DNA of 36,370 nt from Rhodocyclaceae bacterium. Lineage in GTDB: Bacteria > Pseudomonadota > Gammaproteobacteria > Burkholderiales > Rhodocyclaceae. This document shows positions 1-7,801 of the stretch, piece by piece (within the stretch, counting starts at the first letter, position 1; every line of letters starts with the position of its first letter). A program made the position numbers and the translations under genes. The notes under the pieces are model-generated. The model was not told the DNA's origin. It saw only the letters and a list, made by a program, of their open reading frames with translations, and ran no database searches. The stretch lies in NCBI GenBank assembly GCA_026417115.1, contig JAOADW010000058.1, forward strand, positions 1-36,370, in the 5' to 3' direction.

Positions 1-1
1 A

Positions 2-1279
2 GAGGCGGCGGCAAATCGACCTCATGCGCCGCCGCTTTCCGCGGCGTTGTCTGCCGCCGCGCAGGCGGTTGCCGCGGTGCTCGCCGGGCGGCCTCCGGAA
101 ACCGTTTTGCGCCGCCTGCCAGCGCCCTTGCGCCCTGCCGCCACGGATCTCGCCATGCATGCCCTACGCGACTATGGGCGGGGCGAGTTCTTTCTGCAGC
201 GGCTGCTCGTGCGGCCGCTCACCGAGACGACCATTCAGGCTTTGTTGCTCGTGGCGCTTGCGCGCCTCGAACGCCGCCCGGAGCGCGCCTATACCCTCGT
301 GGATCAGGCCGTCCGTGCGGCGCCGGCGCCTTTCAAGGCGCTCGTCAATGCGGTGTTGCGCAACTTTTCGCGCGCAAGGCATGCGCTCATCGCCGCGGCC
401 GACGCCGATGAAATCGCGGGCCACCGTCATCCGCGCTGGTGGCTCGAGGCGCTTGCCCGCACCTATCCCGAACAGTGGCGGGCGATCGTCGCGGCGGACA
501 ATGGTCATCCGCCCCAGTGCCTGCGCATCAATCGTCGCCGCATCACGCCACGCGACTACTGCGCACGCCTTGAAGCGGCCGGGCTGAGCGTGAAGCGCTG
601 CGAGGGCGAAGCCATTTGGCTCGCGCGCCCCGTCCCCCTTATGCGCCTGCCAGGCTTTGCCGAGGGGCTGGTTTCCGTGCAGGATTGGGGCGCGCAGCAG
701 GCAGCGCATCTGCTCGGCGCCCAAGCCGGCGAACGGGTGCTGGACGCCTGCGCCGCGCCGGGCAACAAAAGCGCACACCTTCTGGAACTCGCCGACATCG
801 AGCTGACGGCGATCGACCTCGATCGCGAGCGCATCATAAGCCTTACGGACAATCTCGCGCGCTTGGGACTGGTGGCCGCCCAAACCCTGGTGGCCGATGC
901 CATGCATCCCGAGACGTGGTGGGATGGCCGACCTTACCAGCGCATTCTGCTCGATGCGCCCTGCTCTGCCTCCGGCGTGGCAAGACGCCACCCCGACGTC
1001 AAATGGCTGCGACGAGAAAGCGATGTGGCGGCTTTTGCACACCGACAATTGGCGCTGCTTCAGGCCTTGTGGCCATTGCTCGCGCCAGGTGGCAAAATGC
1101 TCTATGCCACTTGTTCGCTTTTTTCTGCGGAGAACGGCTGCGTCATCGAGGCCTTTCTCGCCCGGCAGCCTTCCGCCCGGCGCCTACCCATCGGGGGAGG
1201 AGAGTCGCTCGAGTGGCAGCTCATTCCCACGGCCGATCATGATGGGTTTTACTACGCGTTGTTGGCGAAAGCGTCTTAG
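2..1279 (+). CDS. rsmB: 16S rRNA (cytosine-967-C5)-methyltransferase RsmB, 5' end cut by window edge
   Basis: SAM-dependent methyltransferase that makes m5C at position 967 of 16S rRNA. An N-terminal NusB-like RNA-binding domain (about the first 140 residues) precedes a Rossmann methyltransferase domain. Visible motifs are DAPCSASGV with the motif IV cysteine, YATCS with the catalytic motif VI cysteine, RRHPDVKWLRR, and the C-terminal DGFYYALL. The SAM-binding motif I reads CAAPGNKS where CAAPGGKT is usual. The frame is open to the left edge. A TTG at 47 is the first start-like codon, but the family normally has about ten residues before the AAQAV segment, so the true start is probably outside the window. 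It is followed by the DUF4390 gene, which overlaps its end by about 40 bases. The family assignment is secure; the start is not. Confidence 0.93.
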   Translation, partial: EAAANRPHAPPLSAALSAAAQAVAAVLAGRPPETVLRRLPAPLRPAATDLAMHALRDYGRGEFFLQRLLVRPLTETTIQALLLVALARLERRPERAYTLVDQAVRAAPAPFKALVNAVLRNFSRARHALIAAADADEIAGHRHPRWWLEALARTYPEQWRAIVAADNGHPPQCLRINRRRITPRDYCARLEAAGLSVKRCEGEAIWLARPVPLMRLPGFAEGLVSVQDWGAQQAAHLLGAQAGERVLDACAAPGNKSAHLLELADIELTAIDLDRERIISLTDNLARLGLVAAQTLVADAMHPETWWDGRPYQRILLDAPCSASGVARRHPDVKWLRRESDVAAFAHRQLALLQALWPLLAPGGKMLYATCSLFSAENGCVIEAFLARQPSARRLPIGGGESLEWQLIPTADHDGFYYALLAKAS

Positions 1280-1826
1280 CCAGTGCGCCGCGGGGACGGT
1301 TGCGCTGCTTTGGGCCCTATTGGCGCTGGCGGGGGCGATCGAGCCCAAAAGCGTCAAGCTCGAGCGCGAGGAAGGGGGGCTGGTGTTGGACGCCGATTTC
1401 GCGATCGATCTCGGGCCCCGTCTCAGCGAAGCCGTGCGTCGGGGCGTGCCCTTGGAATTCCGTTTGGAATTCACGTTGGCCAGGAAGCGCTGGTATTGGA
1501 TCGACGAGCATCTGGCCAGTCGCGTTCTGCGCCAGCGCCTAAGCTTCAATGCCTTGACGCGTCAATATCGCGTGACCACGGGGGGGTTTGCGCAAAACTT
1601 CGCCACGCTCGAAGAAGCGCTCGCGGCGCTGGCGCGCGTGCGCCGCTGGCCCGTTGCGGAAAAAATCGAATTGGCCGCGAACGAGACCTATCTCGCCGCG
1701 CTGCGCTTGTCGCTCGACCACGGACTATTGCCGAAGCCCTTGCAGGTCGATGCATTGGCCGACCGTGAGTGGCGCATCGAGGCGAAGACCTCCAGCTGGT
1801 CGTTTACGCTTGCGGACCTGCCATGA
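1239..1826 (+). CDS. DUF4390 domain-containing exported protein
   Basis: About 195 residues with an N-terminal signal peptide (basic n-region RCWRKR, hydrophobic core LLWALLALAGA) and then a beta-rich domain of the DUF4390 family, whose function is unknown. Motifs such as the W-Y-W-I-D-E block and LTRQYRVTTGG are typical of the proteins encoded just upstream of ntrY in betaproteobacteria. Two consecutive ATGs (1239 and 1242) are possible starts; both lie inside the end of rsmB and neither has a clear ribosome binding site. The stop overlaps the ntrY start as ATGA. The constant linkage suggests a role tied to the NtrY sensor or the envelope, but that is inference. No catalytic residues are recognisable. 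Confidence 0.8.
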   Translation: MMGFTTRCWRKRLSQCAAGTVALLWALLALAGAIEPKSVKLEREEGGLVLDADFAIDLGPRLSEAVRRGVPLEFRLEFTLARKRWYWIDEHLASRVLRQRLSFNALTRQYRVTTGGFAQNFATLEEALAALARVRRWPVAEKIELAANETYLAALRLSLDHGLLPKPLQVDALADREWRIEAKTSSWSFTLADLP

Positions 1827-3586
1827 GCCTTGCCGTGCGCCTGATGCTCGCAGGGGCCGCTCTCGCGGCGGGCGTGCTCACCTTTTTGCTTGCGACGGCG
1901 AGCACGGATCCGACGTTTCTTTCGCGCCACACGCTCTTGCTCGTCGGCCTCAATGCCGGCGCTGCGGCCGTGCTCCTATTCTTGATAGCCGCGCAGATGC
2001 GGCGGCTGCGCCAAGAGCTGAAGAAACGCGTCTTCGGCGCCAAGCTCAAGGCGCGGCTTTTGGTGATGTTGGTGTCGATGGCGGTTTTGCCAGGCGTCTT
2101 GATCTATGCGGTGTCGATGCGTTTTGCCGCGAAAAGCGTCGATGCGTGGTTCGATGCGCGCGTCGAAGCGGCGCTTTCCGCGGGCCTCGAGCTCGGCCGC
2201 GGCGTGCTCGACGACATGCAAGCCGAGTTGATGGCGAAGGCGCGCGACCTTGCCTATGAGCTCGCCGATACGACGCGGCTCGATGGCGTGCGATTCGATC
2301 ATCTGCGCGCGCGCGCCGGCGTTGCCGCGGCGGCTTTGCTCAACGGCCAGGGACAGCCGCTCCTTTTCGCAAGCGACGATTATGCGCGCTTCTTGCCGGT
2401 GTTGCCGGATGCTGCGCTTTTACGCGAGGCGCGCCTTTCCCAGGGGCTTGCGCGCGTCGAATACGACCGCGAGGGGCGTTTGAGGGTGCGCGCCATCGTG
2501 CCTCTGGCGCGCCTTGCGCTTTCCGCGGAAGCGCGCTATCTCGTGCTCGAGCGCGTGATGCCGGAGTCTTTCGCGAAAAACGCCACGCATGTCGAGGCTG
2601 CCTATCGCGACTACCAAGAATGGCAACTCGGCCGCAGCGGCATGAAACGGCTTTACACGCTGACCTTGAGTTTCACGCTGTTGCTTGCCTTGTTTGCGGC
2701 GGTGGCCTTGGCCTTTTTCCTTGCGGACCGCTTGGCGCGGCCCCTGCTGATGCTCGTCGAGGGCACGCGCGCGGTGGCAGCTGGCGATCTCACGCCGCGC
2801 GAGGCGCTCGCCACCAACGACGAGCTCGGCGAACTCACGCGCTCCTTCAATGAGATGACGAAGCAGCTCGTGAAAGCGCGCGAGGAGCGCGACGCGGCGC
2901 ACCGCGCGGCGGTCTGGGGGGAAGTCGCGCGGCGGCTTGCGCACGAAATCAAGAATCCGCTCACGCCGATCCAACTGTCTGCGGAACGCCTGCAGATGAA
3001 GCTCATGGATCGGCTCGATGCAGAAGGACAAACGATCCTTGCGCGCGCGACGAAAACCATCATCGACCAGGTCGAGGCGATGAAGAACATGGTCAATGAC
3101 TTCCGCGAATATGCGCGCTTGCCGCCTCCCGAACTTTCCCCCCTCGAACTGGCGCAGCTTATGCGGGCGGTCGTCGAGCTCTATCAAGGCGGCCCGATTC
3201 CGGTGCGCCTCGAGGCCGAGGAAGCGCTGGTGCTCGCCGACGCTGACCAGATGCGGCAAGTTTTGCACAATCTGCTCAAAAACGCGCTCGAGGCGAGTGC
3301 GGAAACGGCCTCGCGGAAGCCCGAGGTGCGCGTTTCGCTATACAAACGAGACGGCTTTGCGCATCTTTGCGTGCGCGACGAAGGCCACGGCTTTCCCGCC
3401 GAAGTTCTCGCGCGCGCCTGCGAACCTTATGTGACGACCAAGCCCAAGGGCACGGGCCTTGGGCTTGCGATCGTCAAGAAAATCGTCGCCGACCATGGCG
3501 GGCGGCTGACGATCGCCAACCGCAGCGAGGGAGGCGCCGAAGTGTGTGTGAGCCTACCGCTCGCCTCGCCTGCAAAGACGGCATAA
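1823..3586 (+). CDS. ntrY: Sensor histidine kinase NtrY-like
   Basis: Inner-membrane histidine kinase of 587 residues. Three hydrophobic segments lie near residues 8-27, 38-58 and 75-95, followed by an external region to about 275, a fourth transmembrane segment (about 278-300), HAMP (about 300-355), HisKA with phospho-acceptor His374 in the RRLAHEIKNPLTPIQ block, and an ATPase domain with N box NLLKNALEAS, G1 DEGHGFP and G2 GTGLGLAIVKK. The AHEIKNPLTPIQ sequence is characteristic of NtrB/NtrY kinases. HAMP runs into HisKA through a short coiled coil with no PAS domain, so the protein is shorter than alphaproteobacterial NtrY. The start is the ATG overlapping the DUF4390 stop (ATGA). The partner response regulator ntrX follows after 11 bases. 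The signal is unknown; nitrogen or redox is the usual suggestion. Confidence 0.9.
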   Translation: MSLAVRLMLAGAALAAGVLTFLLATASTDPTFLSRHTLLLVGLNAGAAAVLLFLIAAQMRRLRQELKKRVFGAKLKARLLVMLVSMAVLPGVLIYAVSMRFAAKSVDAWFDARVEAALSAGLELGRGVLDDMQAELMAKARDLAYELADTTRLDGVRFDHLRARAGVAAAALLNGQGQPLLFASDDYARFLPVLPDAALLREARLSQGLARVEYDREGRLRVRAIVPLARLALSAEARYLVLERVMPESFAKNATHVEAAYRDYQEWQLGRSGMKRLYTLTLSFTLLLALFAAVALAFFLADRLARPLLMLVEGTRAVAAGDLTPREALATNDELGELTRSFNEMTKQLVKAREERDAAHRAAVWGEVARRLAHEIKNPLTPIQLSAERLQMKLMDRLDAEGQTILARATKTIIDQVEAMKNMVNDFREYARLPPPELSPLELAQLMRAVVELYQGGPIPVRLEAEEALVLADADQMRQVLHNLLKNALEASAETASRKPEVRVSLYKRDGFAHLCVRDEGHGFPAEVLARACEPYVTTKPKGTGLGLAIVKKIVADHGGRLTIANRSEGGAEVCVSLPLASPAKTA

Positions 3587-3597
3587 TACGGAATCGT

Positions 3598-4860
3598 ATG
3601 GCGCTCATTCTGGTGATCGACGACGAAATCGGCATCCGCGAGTTGCTCTCGGAGATCCTGCGCGACGAAGGGTATGACGTCGCGACTGCGGAAAACGCAG
3701 CAGCAGCGCGCGCCTTCCGCAACGCCCAGCGTCCAGATCTCGTCTTGCTCGACATTTGGATGCCGGATGCCGATGGCGTGACCTTGCTCAAGGAATGGGC
3801 GGCCATGGGCCAGTTGACGATGCCGGTGATCATGATGTCGGGCCATGCCACGATCGAAACGGCGGTCGAGGCCACCAAGATCGGCGCCATCGGCTTCCTC
3901 GAAAAGCCGATCGGCATGCAGAAGCTGCTGACGAGCATTCGCTCGGCGCTGGAACGCCCCGCGAAAGAGCGGCCCGTGCTCAGCCTGGCGGCGTTGCCAC
4001 GCTCTGCCGTGCTCAAGGATTTGCGCCGGCGGCTCGAACAAGTCGCCGCGAGCAGCCGCACCGTTTTGCTCAAGGCGCCGCCCGGCTCGATCGTCGAGCT
4101 CGCGGCGCGCACCCTCGCCACGCCCGGCAAGGCCTGGATCGATCTCTCAGCGGACTCGCAGCCGCTGACGCTCGAAGCGCTGACCCAGGCCGCGGGCGGC
4201 GTGCTCTTTTGCCCAGAATTGTCTCGTCTTTCACGATTGCAACAAAAAAATCTCTTGTTCGCCGCCGAGCGGCTCGATAAGTTTCAGCTCCGCCTCGTCG
4301 TCGCCACGCGGCAGGATGCCCATGGGCTCGTCAGCCAAGGGTGGGACGAGACGTTCGTTGCGCGTCTTTTCAGCGCGAGCATCGCGCTGCCCCGGCTTGC
4401 GGAGCTGAAAGACGAGATTCCCGAGCTCGCAGCGCATCTGCTCGACGCGATGATCGAGGCCGAAGAAGTGCCCAAACGCCGCCTAAGCGTCGCCGCGCTC
4501 AACGCCTTGCGGCAGCATGGTTGGCCGGAAGGCTTCGAAGAGCTCAAGAGCGCCGTCAAGTCTCTGGCGCTTTCCGCGCTGGCCGAGGAAATCACGGCCG
4601 AGGACGTCGCCCGTCTGCTCTACCCGACGGCCGACGGATTTGGCGAGGCGCTGCAAGGCGTGCTCGCGGAGATGCTCGCGCAACCCTATCGCGATGCACG
4701 CGAGCGCTTCGAGCGCCTCTATTTCGAACATCACTTGCGGCGCGAGGGGGGCAGCATCATGCGTCTGGCCGAGAAAACGGGGCTCGAGCGCACCCATCTC
4801 TATCGCAAACTCAAAGACCTGGGTCTGCGCAACGCGAAGGAAGACGAATGCGCATCCTGA
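3598..4860 (+). CDS. ntrX: NtrX-like response regulator with degenerate AAA+ domain
   Basis: Response regulator of 420 residues paired with NtrY. Receiver domain 1-120 with acidic pocket VIDDE, phospho-acceptor Asp52 (LLDIWMPDADG), MMSGHA and the conserved Lys in FLEKPI. The central domain (about 140-345) aligns in layout with the sigma-54 AAA+ domain, but the P-loop is replaced by LLKAPPGSIVEL, the GAFTGA loop region is absent, and the Walker B block reads GGVLFCPELSRL instead of the usual GGTLFLDEI. The C-terminal Fis-type helix-turn-helix is intact (FEHHLRREGGSIMRLAEKTG...RKLKDLG, about 378-418). It probably binds DNA under NtrY control but should not hydrolyse ATP or activate sigma-54. 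The end overlaps the trkA start by 13 bases, consistent with one operon. Confidence 0.9.
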   Translation: MALILVIDDEIGIRELLSEILRDEGYDVATAENAAAARAFRNAQRPDLVLLDIWMPDADGVTLLKEWAAMGQLTMPVIMMSGHATIETAVEATKIGAIGFLEKPIGMQKLLTSIRSALERPAKERPVLSLAALPRSAVLKDLRRRLEQVAASSRTVLLKAPPGSIVELAARTLATPGKAWIDLSADSQPLTLEALTQAAGGVLFCPELSRLSRLQQKNLLFAAERLDKFQLRLVVATRQDAHGLVSQGWDETFVARLFSASIALPRLAELKDEIPELAAHLLDAMIEAEEVPKRRLSVAALNALRQHGWPEGFEELKSAVKSLALSALAEEITAEDVARLLYPTADGFGEALQGVLAEMLAQPYRDARERFERLYFEHHLRREGGSIMRLAEKTGLERTHLYRKLKDLGLRNAKEDECAS

Positions 4861-6224
4861 TCCTCGGCGCAGGCCAAGTCGGTTCCTCGGTTGCGGAAGC
4901 GCTAGCTTCGGAAGCCAACGACATCACGCTCGTCGATCAGGACGCGCAGCTGCTCGCGCGACTCTCGGAGCGCATCGACGTACGCACGGTAGCCGGCAAT
5001 GCTGCCTATCCCTCGGTATTGCGGGAAGCGGGCATCGAAGACGCCGATCTCTTGATCGCCGTCACGCAGTCGGATCAGACCAATCTCGTCGCCTGCAAGA
5101 TCGCCCGCTCGTTGTTCCACGTGCCCACGCGCATCGCCCGCTTGCGCTCGCCGGATTTCTTTTCCGACGAGCTGCTTTCCAACGACAATTTCGCGGTCGA
5201 CTTCGCGATCTGCCCCGAGGCAGACATCACCGACTACATCGCCAAGTTGATAGCCTACCCCGAGGCCTTGCAGGTGCTCGAATTCGCCGATGGCCGCGTG
5301 ACGCTGGTGGGCGTGCGCGCGATCTCAGGCGGCTTGCTCGTCGGGCAGCCGATCCGCGCCATGCGCCGACATCTGCCGGATGGCGTCGATGCGCGCATTG
5401 CCGCGATCTTTCGCGGCCATCAGCCACTCGAGCCGGATGGCGATACCGTGATCGAGCCAGGCGACGAAGTCTTCCTGGTGGCGGCGGCCGAGCACATCCG
5501 CGCCGTGCTGCGTGAGCTGCGCAAGGAGGCCAAACCCGTGAAAAGCGTCATGATTGCCGGTGCAGGCAACATCGGCAGCCGTGTCGCGGCGGTGCTGGAA
5601 TCGCGCTACGCGGTCAAGGTGATCGAGCGCGACAAAACGCGGGCGGCTCAGATCGCCAGCCGGCTGACGCGCAGCCTCGTGCTCGTCGGCGAAGCCACCG
5701 ACGAAAACCTGCTGATGCAGGAGAACATCGATGAAACCGACATGTTCCTCGCGCTGACGAACGACGACGAAGACAATATCATGGCGGCGTCATTGGCGAA
5801 AAGGCTCGGCGCCGAACGGGTGCTGGCCCTCGTCAATCGCCGCGCCTATGCCGACATGATCCAAGGCGGCCCGATCGACATCGGTCTTTCCCCCGCCCAG
5901 GTATCGATCGGCGCCTTGCTCACGCATGTGCGCCGCGGCGACGTCGTCAAGGTGCATAGCCTGCGACGAGGGGCGGCGGAAGCGCTCGAGCTCATCGCCC
6001 ATGGCGATGCGCAGACTTCGAAGGTCGTTGGCCGGCGCATCGAGGAGCTGCCCAAGATCAAAGGCGCGCACATCGGCGCCATCGTGCGCGGCGCCGGACG
6101 CGTCGTCATCCCCCATCACGACACGCGCATCGAAGCGGAAGACCACGTCGTCGTATTCTGCACGCGCAAACGGCAAGTCGCAGAGGTCGAGCGGCTTTTC
6201 GCCGTTTCCGCCGGATTCTTGTGA
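4848..6224 (+). CDS. trkA: Trk system potassium uptake protein TrkA
   Basis: Peripheral cytoplasmic NAD(H)-binding subunit that gates the TrkH potassium channel; 458 residues, the usual length. There are two tandem RCK units. The first Rossmann motif is ILILGAGQVGSSVAE at residue 3, followed by ITLVDQD and the DADLLIAVTQSDQTNLVAC signature. A first RCK_C domain lies at about 140-220. The second Rossmann motif is MIAGAGNIGSRVA, with DMFLALTNDDEDNIMA, and a second RCK_C domain ends the protein. The start is the ATG inside the 3' end of ntrX. The stop overlaps the GTG start of trkH (GTGA). Coupling to ntrYX in one transcript suggests control of potassium or turgor by that system. Confidence 0.96.
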   Translation: MRILILGAGQVGSSVAEALASEANDITLVDQDAQLLARLSERIDVRTVAGNAAYPSVLREAGIEDADLLIAVTQSDQTNLVACKIARSLFHVPTRIARLRSPDFFSDELLSNDNFAVDFAICPEADITDYIAKLIAYPEALQVLEFADGRVTLVGVRAISGGLLVGQPIRAMRRHLPDGVDARIAAIFRGHQPLEPDGDTVIEPGDEVFLVAAAEHIRAVLRELRKEAKPVKSVMIAGAGNIGSRVAAVLESRYAVKVIERDKTRAAQIASRLTRSLVLVGEATDENLLMQENIDETDMFLALTNDDEDNIMAASLAKRLGAERVLALVNRRAYADMIQGGPIDIGLSPAQVSIGALLTHVRRGDVVKVHSLRRGAAEALELIAHGDAQTSKVVGRRIEELPKIKGAHIGAIVRGAGRVVIPHHDTRIEAEDHVVVFCTRKRQVAEVERLFAVSAGFL

Positions 6225-7684
6225 GCTTCGTGAAACGCTATCTCGCCGTTTTCCATGTCTTCGGCGTATTGACGATGGGCTTTGCGCTCACGTTGCTGGC
6301 GCCGCTTCTTTGCTCGTGGTGGTGGAACGACGGTGCCACGAGCGCATACGACGAAGCATTTGTCGTCAGTTTCGCGAGTGGTTTCTTTTCTTGGCTGGCG
6401 AGCCGTCGGGGCGGCTATGAGCTCAAGAACCGCGACGGTTTCTTGTTGGTCGTCATGGTATGGTTGTTGCTGCCAGTCTTCGCCAGCCTGCCATTCGTCT
6501 TTCATTTGCATATGTCATTCACGGACGCCTATTTCGAAGCGGTCTCCGGCCTCACCACGACGGGAGCCACGGTGATCGAAGGCCTCGATCGATTGCCGCC
6601 GTCCATCAACCTTTGGCGCGGCATGCTCGTCTGGCTCGGCGGCATGGGCTTGATCGTTCTTGCCGTCGCGGTGCTGCCGCTGCTGGGCATCGGTGGACGT
6701 CAGATCTTTCGCGCCGAAACGCCTGGGCCGATGAAGGAAAGCCAGCTGACTCCTCGCCTAAGTGAGACGGCCAAAGGGCTATGGGCAGTCTATGCTTTGA
6801 TTACGATGATGTGCGTGCTCAGCTATTACTTAGCCGGCATGGACGGATTCGACGCCGTGATGCACGCCTTCACGACCATGGGGCTTGGCGGCTTCTCGAG
6901 CCACGACGCGAGCTTTGCATATTGGGATTCTCCCGCCATCGAGGCCGTCGCGATCGTGTTCATGCTCATCGCGGGCGTCAACTTCGCCACGCACTTCCTT
7001 GCCTTTCGCCAGCTCTCGCTGCGTCCCTACCGACTAGACGCAGAGGCTTTCTGGTACGTCTTCGTCGTTTTTGTCAGCGTTGTAGGCATCGCCGTCTTTC
7101 TACTCGTCACAGGGGCCTACGAGGATTTCCGGAGCGCGTTGCGCTACGCCGCCTTCAATGTCGTATCCATCGCCACGACGACAGGATATGCGAATGTCGA
7201 CTATGCCCAATGGCCTATCTTTGCGCCGCTGTGGATGTTGTTTTTGTCTAGTTTCGCCACGAGCGCAGGTTCCACGGGAGGCGGCATCAAGATGATCCGC
7301 GCGCTGATCCTTTTCAAGCAGGTCCATCGCGAATTGATCCGCGCCATGCACCCTTCCGTAGTCTGGCCCGTGCGGGTAGGCAACCAAGTGGTGTCGCAGC
7401 AAATCCTGTTCGCCGTGCTGGCCTTCGCCTTCACCTATATGGCCATCATCTCGACGCTGACCTTGCTGATGACGCTTTCCGGCCTTGACGCGATCACGGC
7501 GTTCTCAGCGATCGTCGCTTCGTTCAACAACACCGGCCCCGGTTTGGGCGAGGTCGGCCCAGCCACGACTTTTGCCGCGCTTACTGATTTTCAAACATGG
7601 CTCTGCACGCTGGCGATGCTGCTGGGCCGATTGGAGATCTTCACCCTCTTGGTCGTGCTCACGCCGGCGTTCTGGCGCAGCTGA
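6221..7684 (+). CDS. trkH: Potassium uptake channel protein TrkH
   Basis: Integral membrane potassium-translocating subunit of the Trk system; 487 residues with about ten hydrophobic segments. The four pore repeats can be seen through their selectivity-filter neighbourhoods, for example SGLTTTGATVIEG followed by the WLGGMG block, FTTMGLGGFSSHDAS, SIATTTGYAN with the GSTGGGIKM loop, and FNNTGPGLGEVGP. The start is a GTG overlapping the trkA stop, with translation probably coupled to trkA. It is the last gene of the plus-strand block; the next gene converges from the other strand. No Rho-independent terminator with a clear T-run is visible in the 117 bases after it. Confidence 0.96.
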   Translation: MSFVKRYLAVFHVFGVLTMGFALTLLAPLLCSWWWNDGATSAYDEAFVVSFASGFFSWLASRRGGYELKNRDGFLLVVMVWLLLPVFASLPFVFHLHMSFTDAYFEAVSGLTTTGATVIEGLDRLPPSINLWRGMLVWLGGMGLIVLAVAVLPLLGIGGRQIFRAETPGPMKESQLTPRLSETAKGLWAVYALITMMCVLSYYLAGMDGFDAVMHAFTTMGLGGFSSHDASFAYWDSPAIEAVAIVFMLIAGVNFATHFLAFRQLSLRPYRLDAEAFWYVFVVFVSVVGIAVFLLVTGAYEDFRSALRYAAFNVVSIATTTGYANVDYAQWPIFAPLWMLFLSSFATSAGSTGGGIKMIRALILFKQVHRELIRAMHPSVVWPVRVGNQVVSQQILFAVLAFAFTYMAIISTLTLLMTLSGLDAITAFSAIVASFNNTGPGLGEVGPATTFAALTDFQTWLCTLAMLLGRLEIFTLLVVLTPAFWRS

Positions 7685-7801
7685 AAGCAACGCGGGGCCT
7701 ACGGCTGCCGGCATGTCCTGATTGTCTCTTTCGACGATTCTGCGGTCTGCATGGCCTGCCGCGCAAGGAAGTCGGCGGGGCCGGCAGTTTGGAGGGCTGC
7801 T
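7685..7801. other. Convergent intergenic region trkH / sulfatase gene
   Basis: A 117-base gap between two convergent genes. It holds an inverted pair TGCCGGC (7706-7712) and GCCGGCA (about 7781-7787). A short hairpin GGCTGC-loop-GCAGCC (7795-7812) spans the stop of the minus-strand gene. Neither is followed by a T-run, so I do not call a terminator. No open reading frame here looks coding. Confidence 0.4.
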
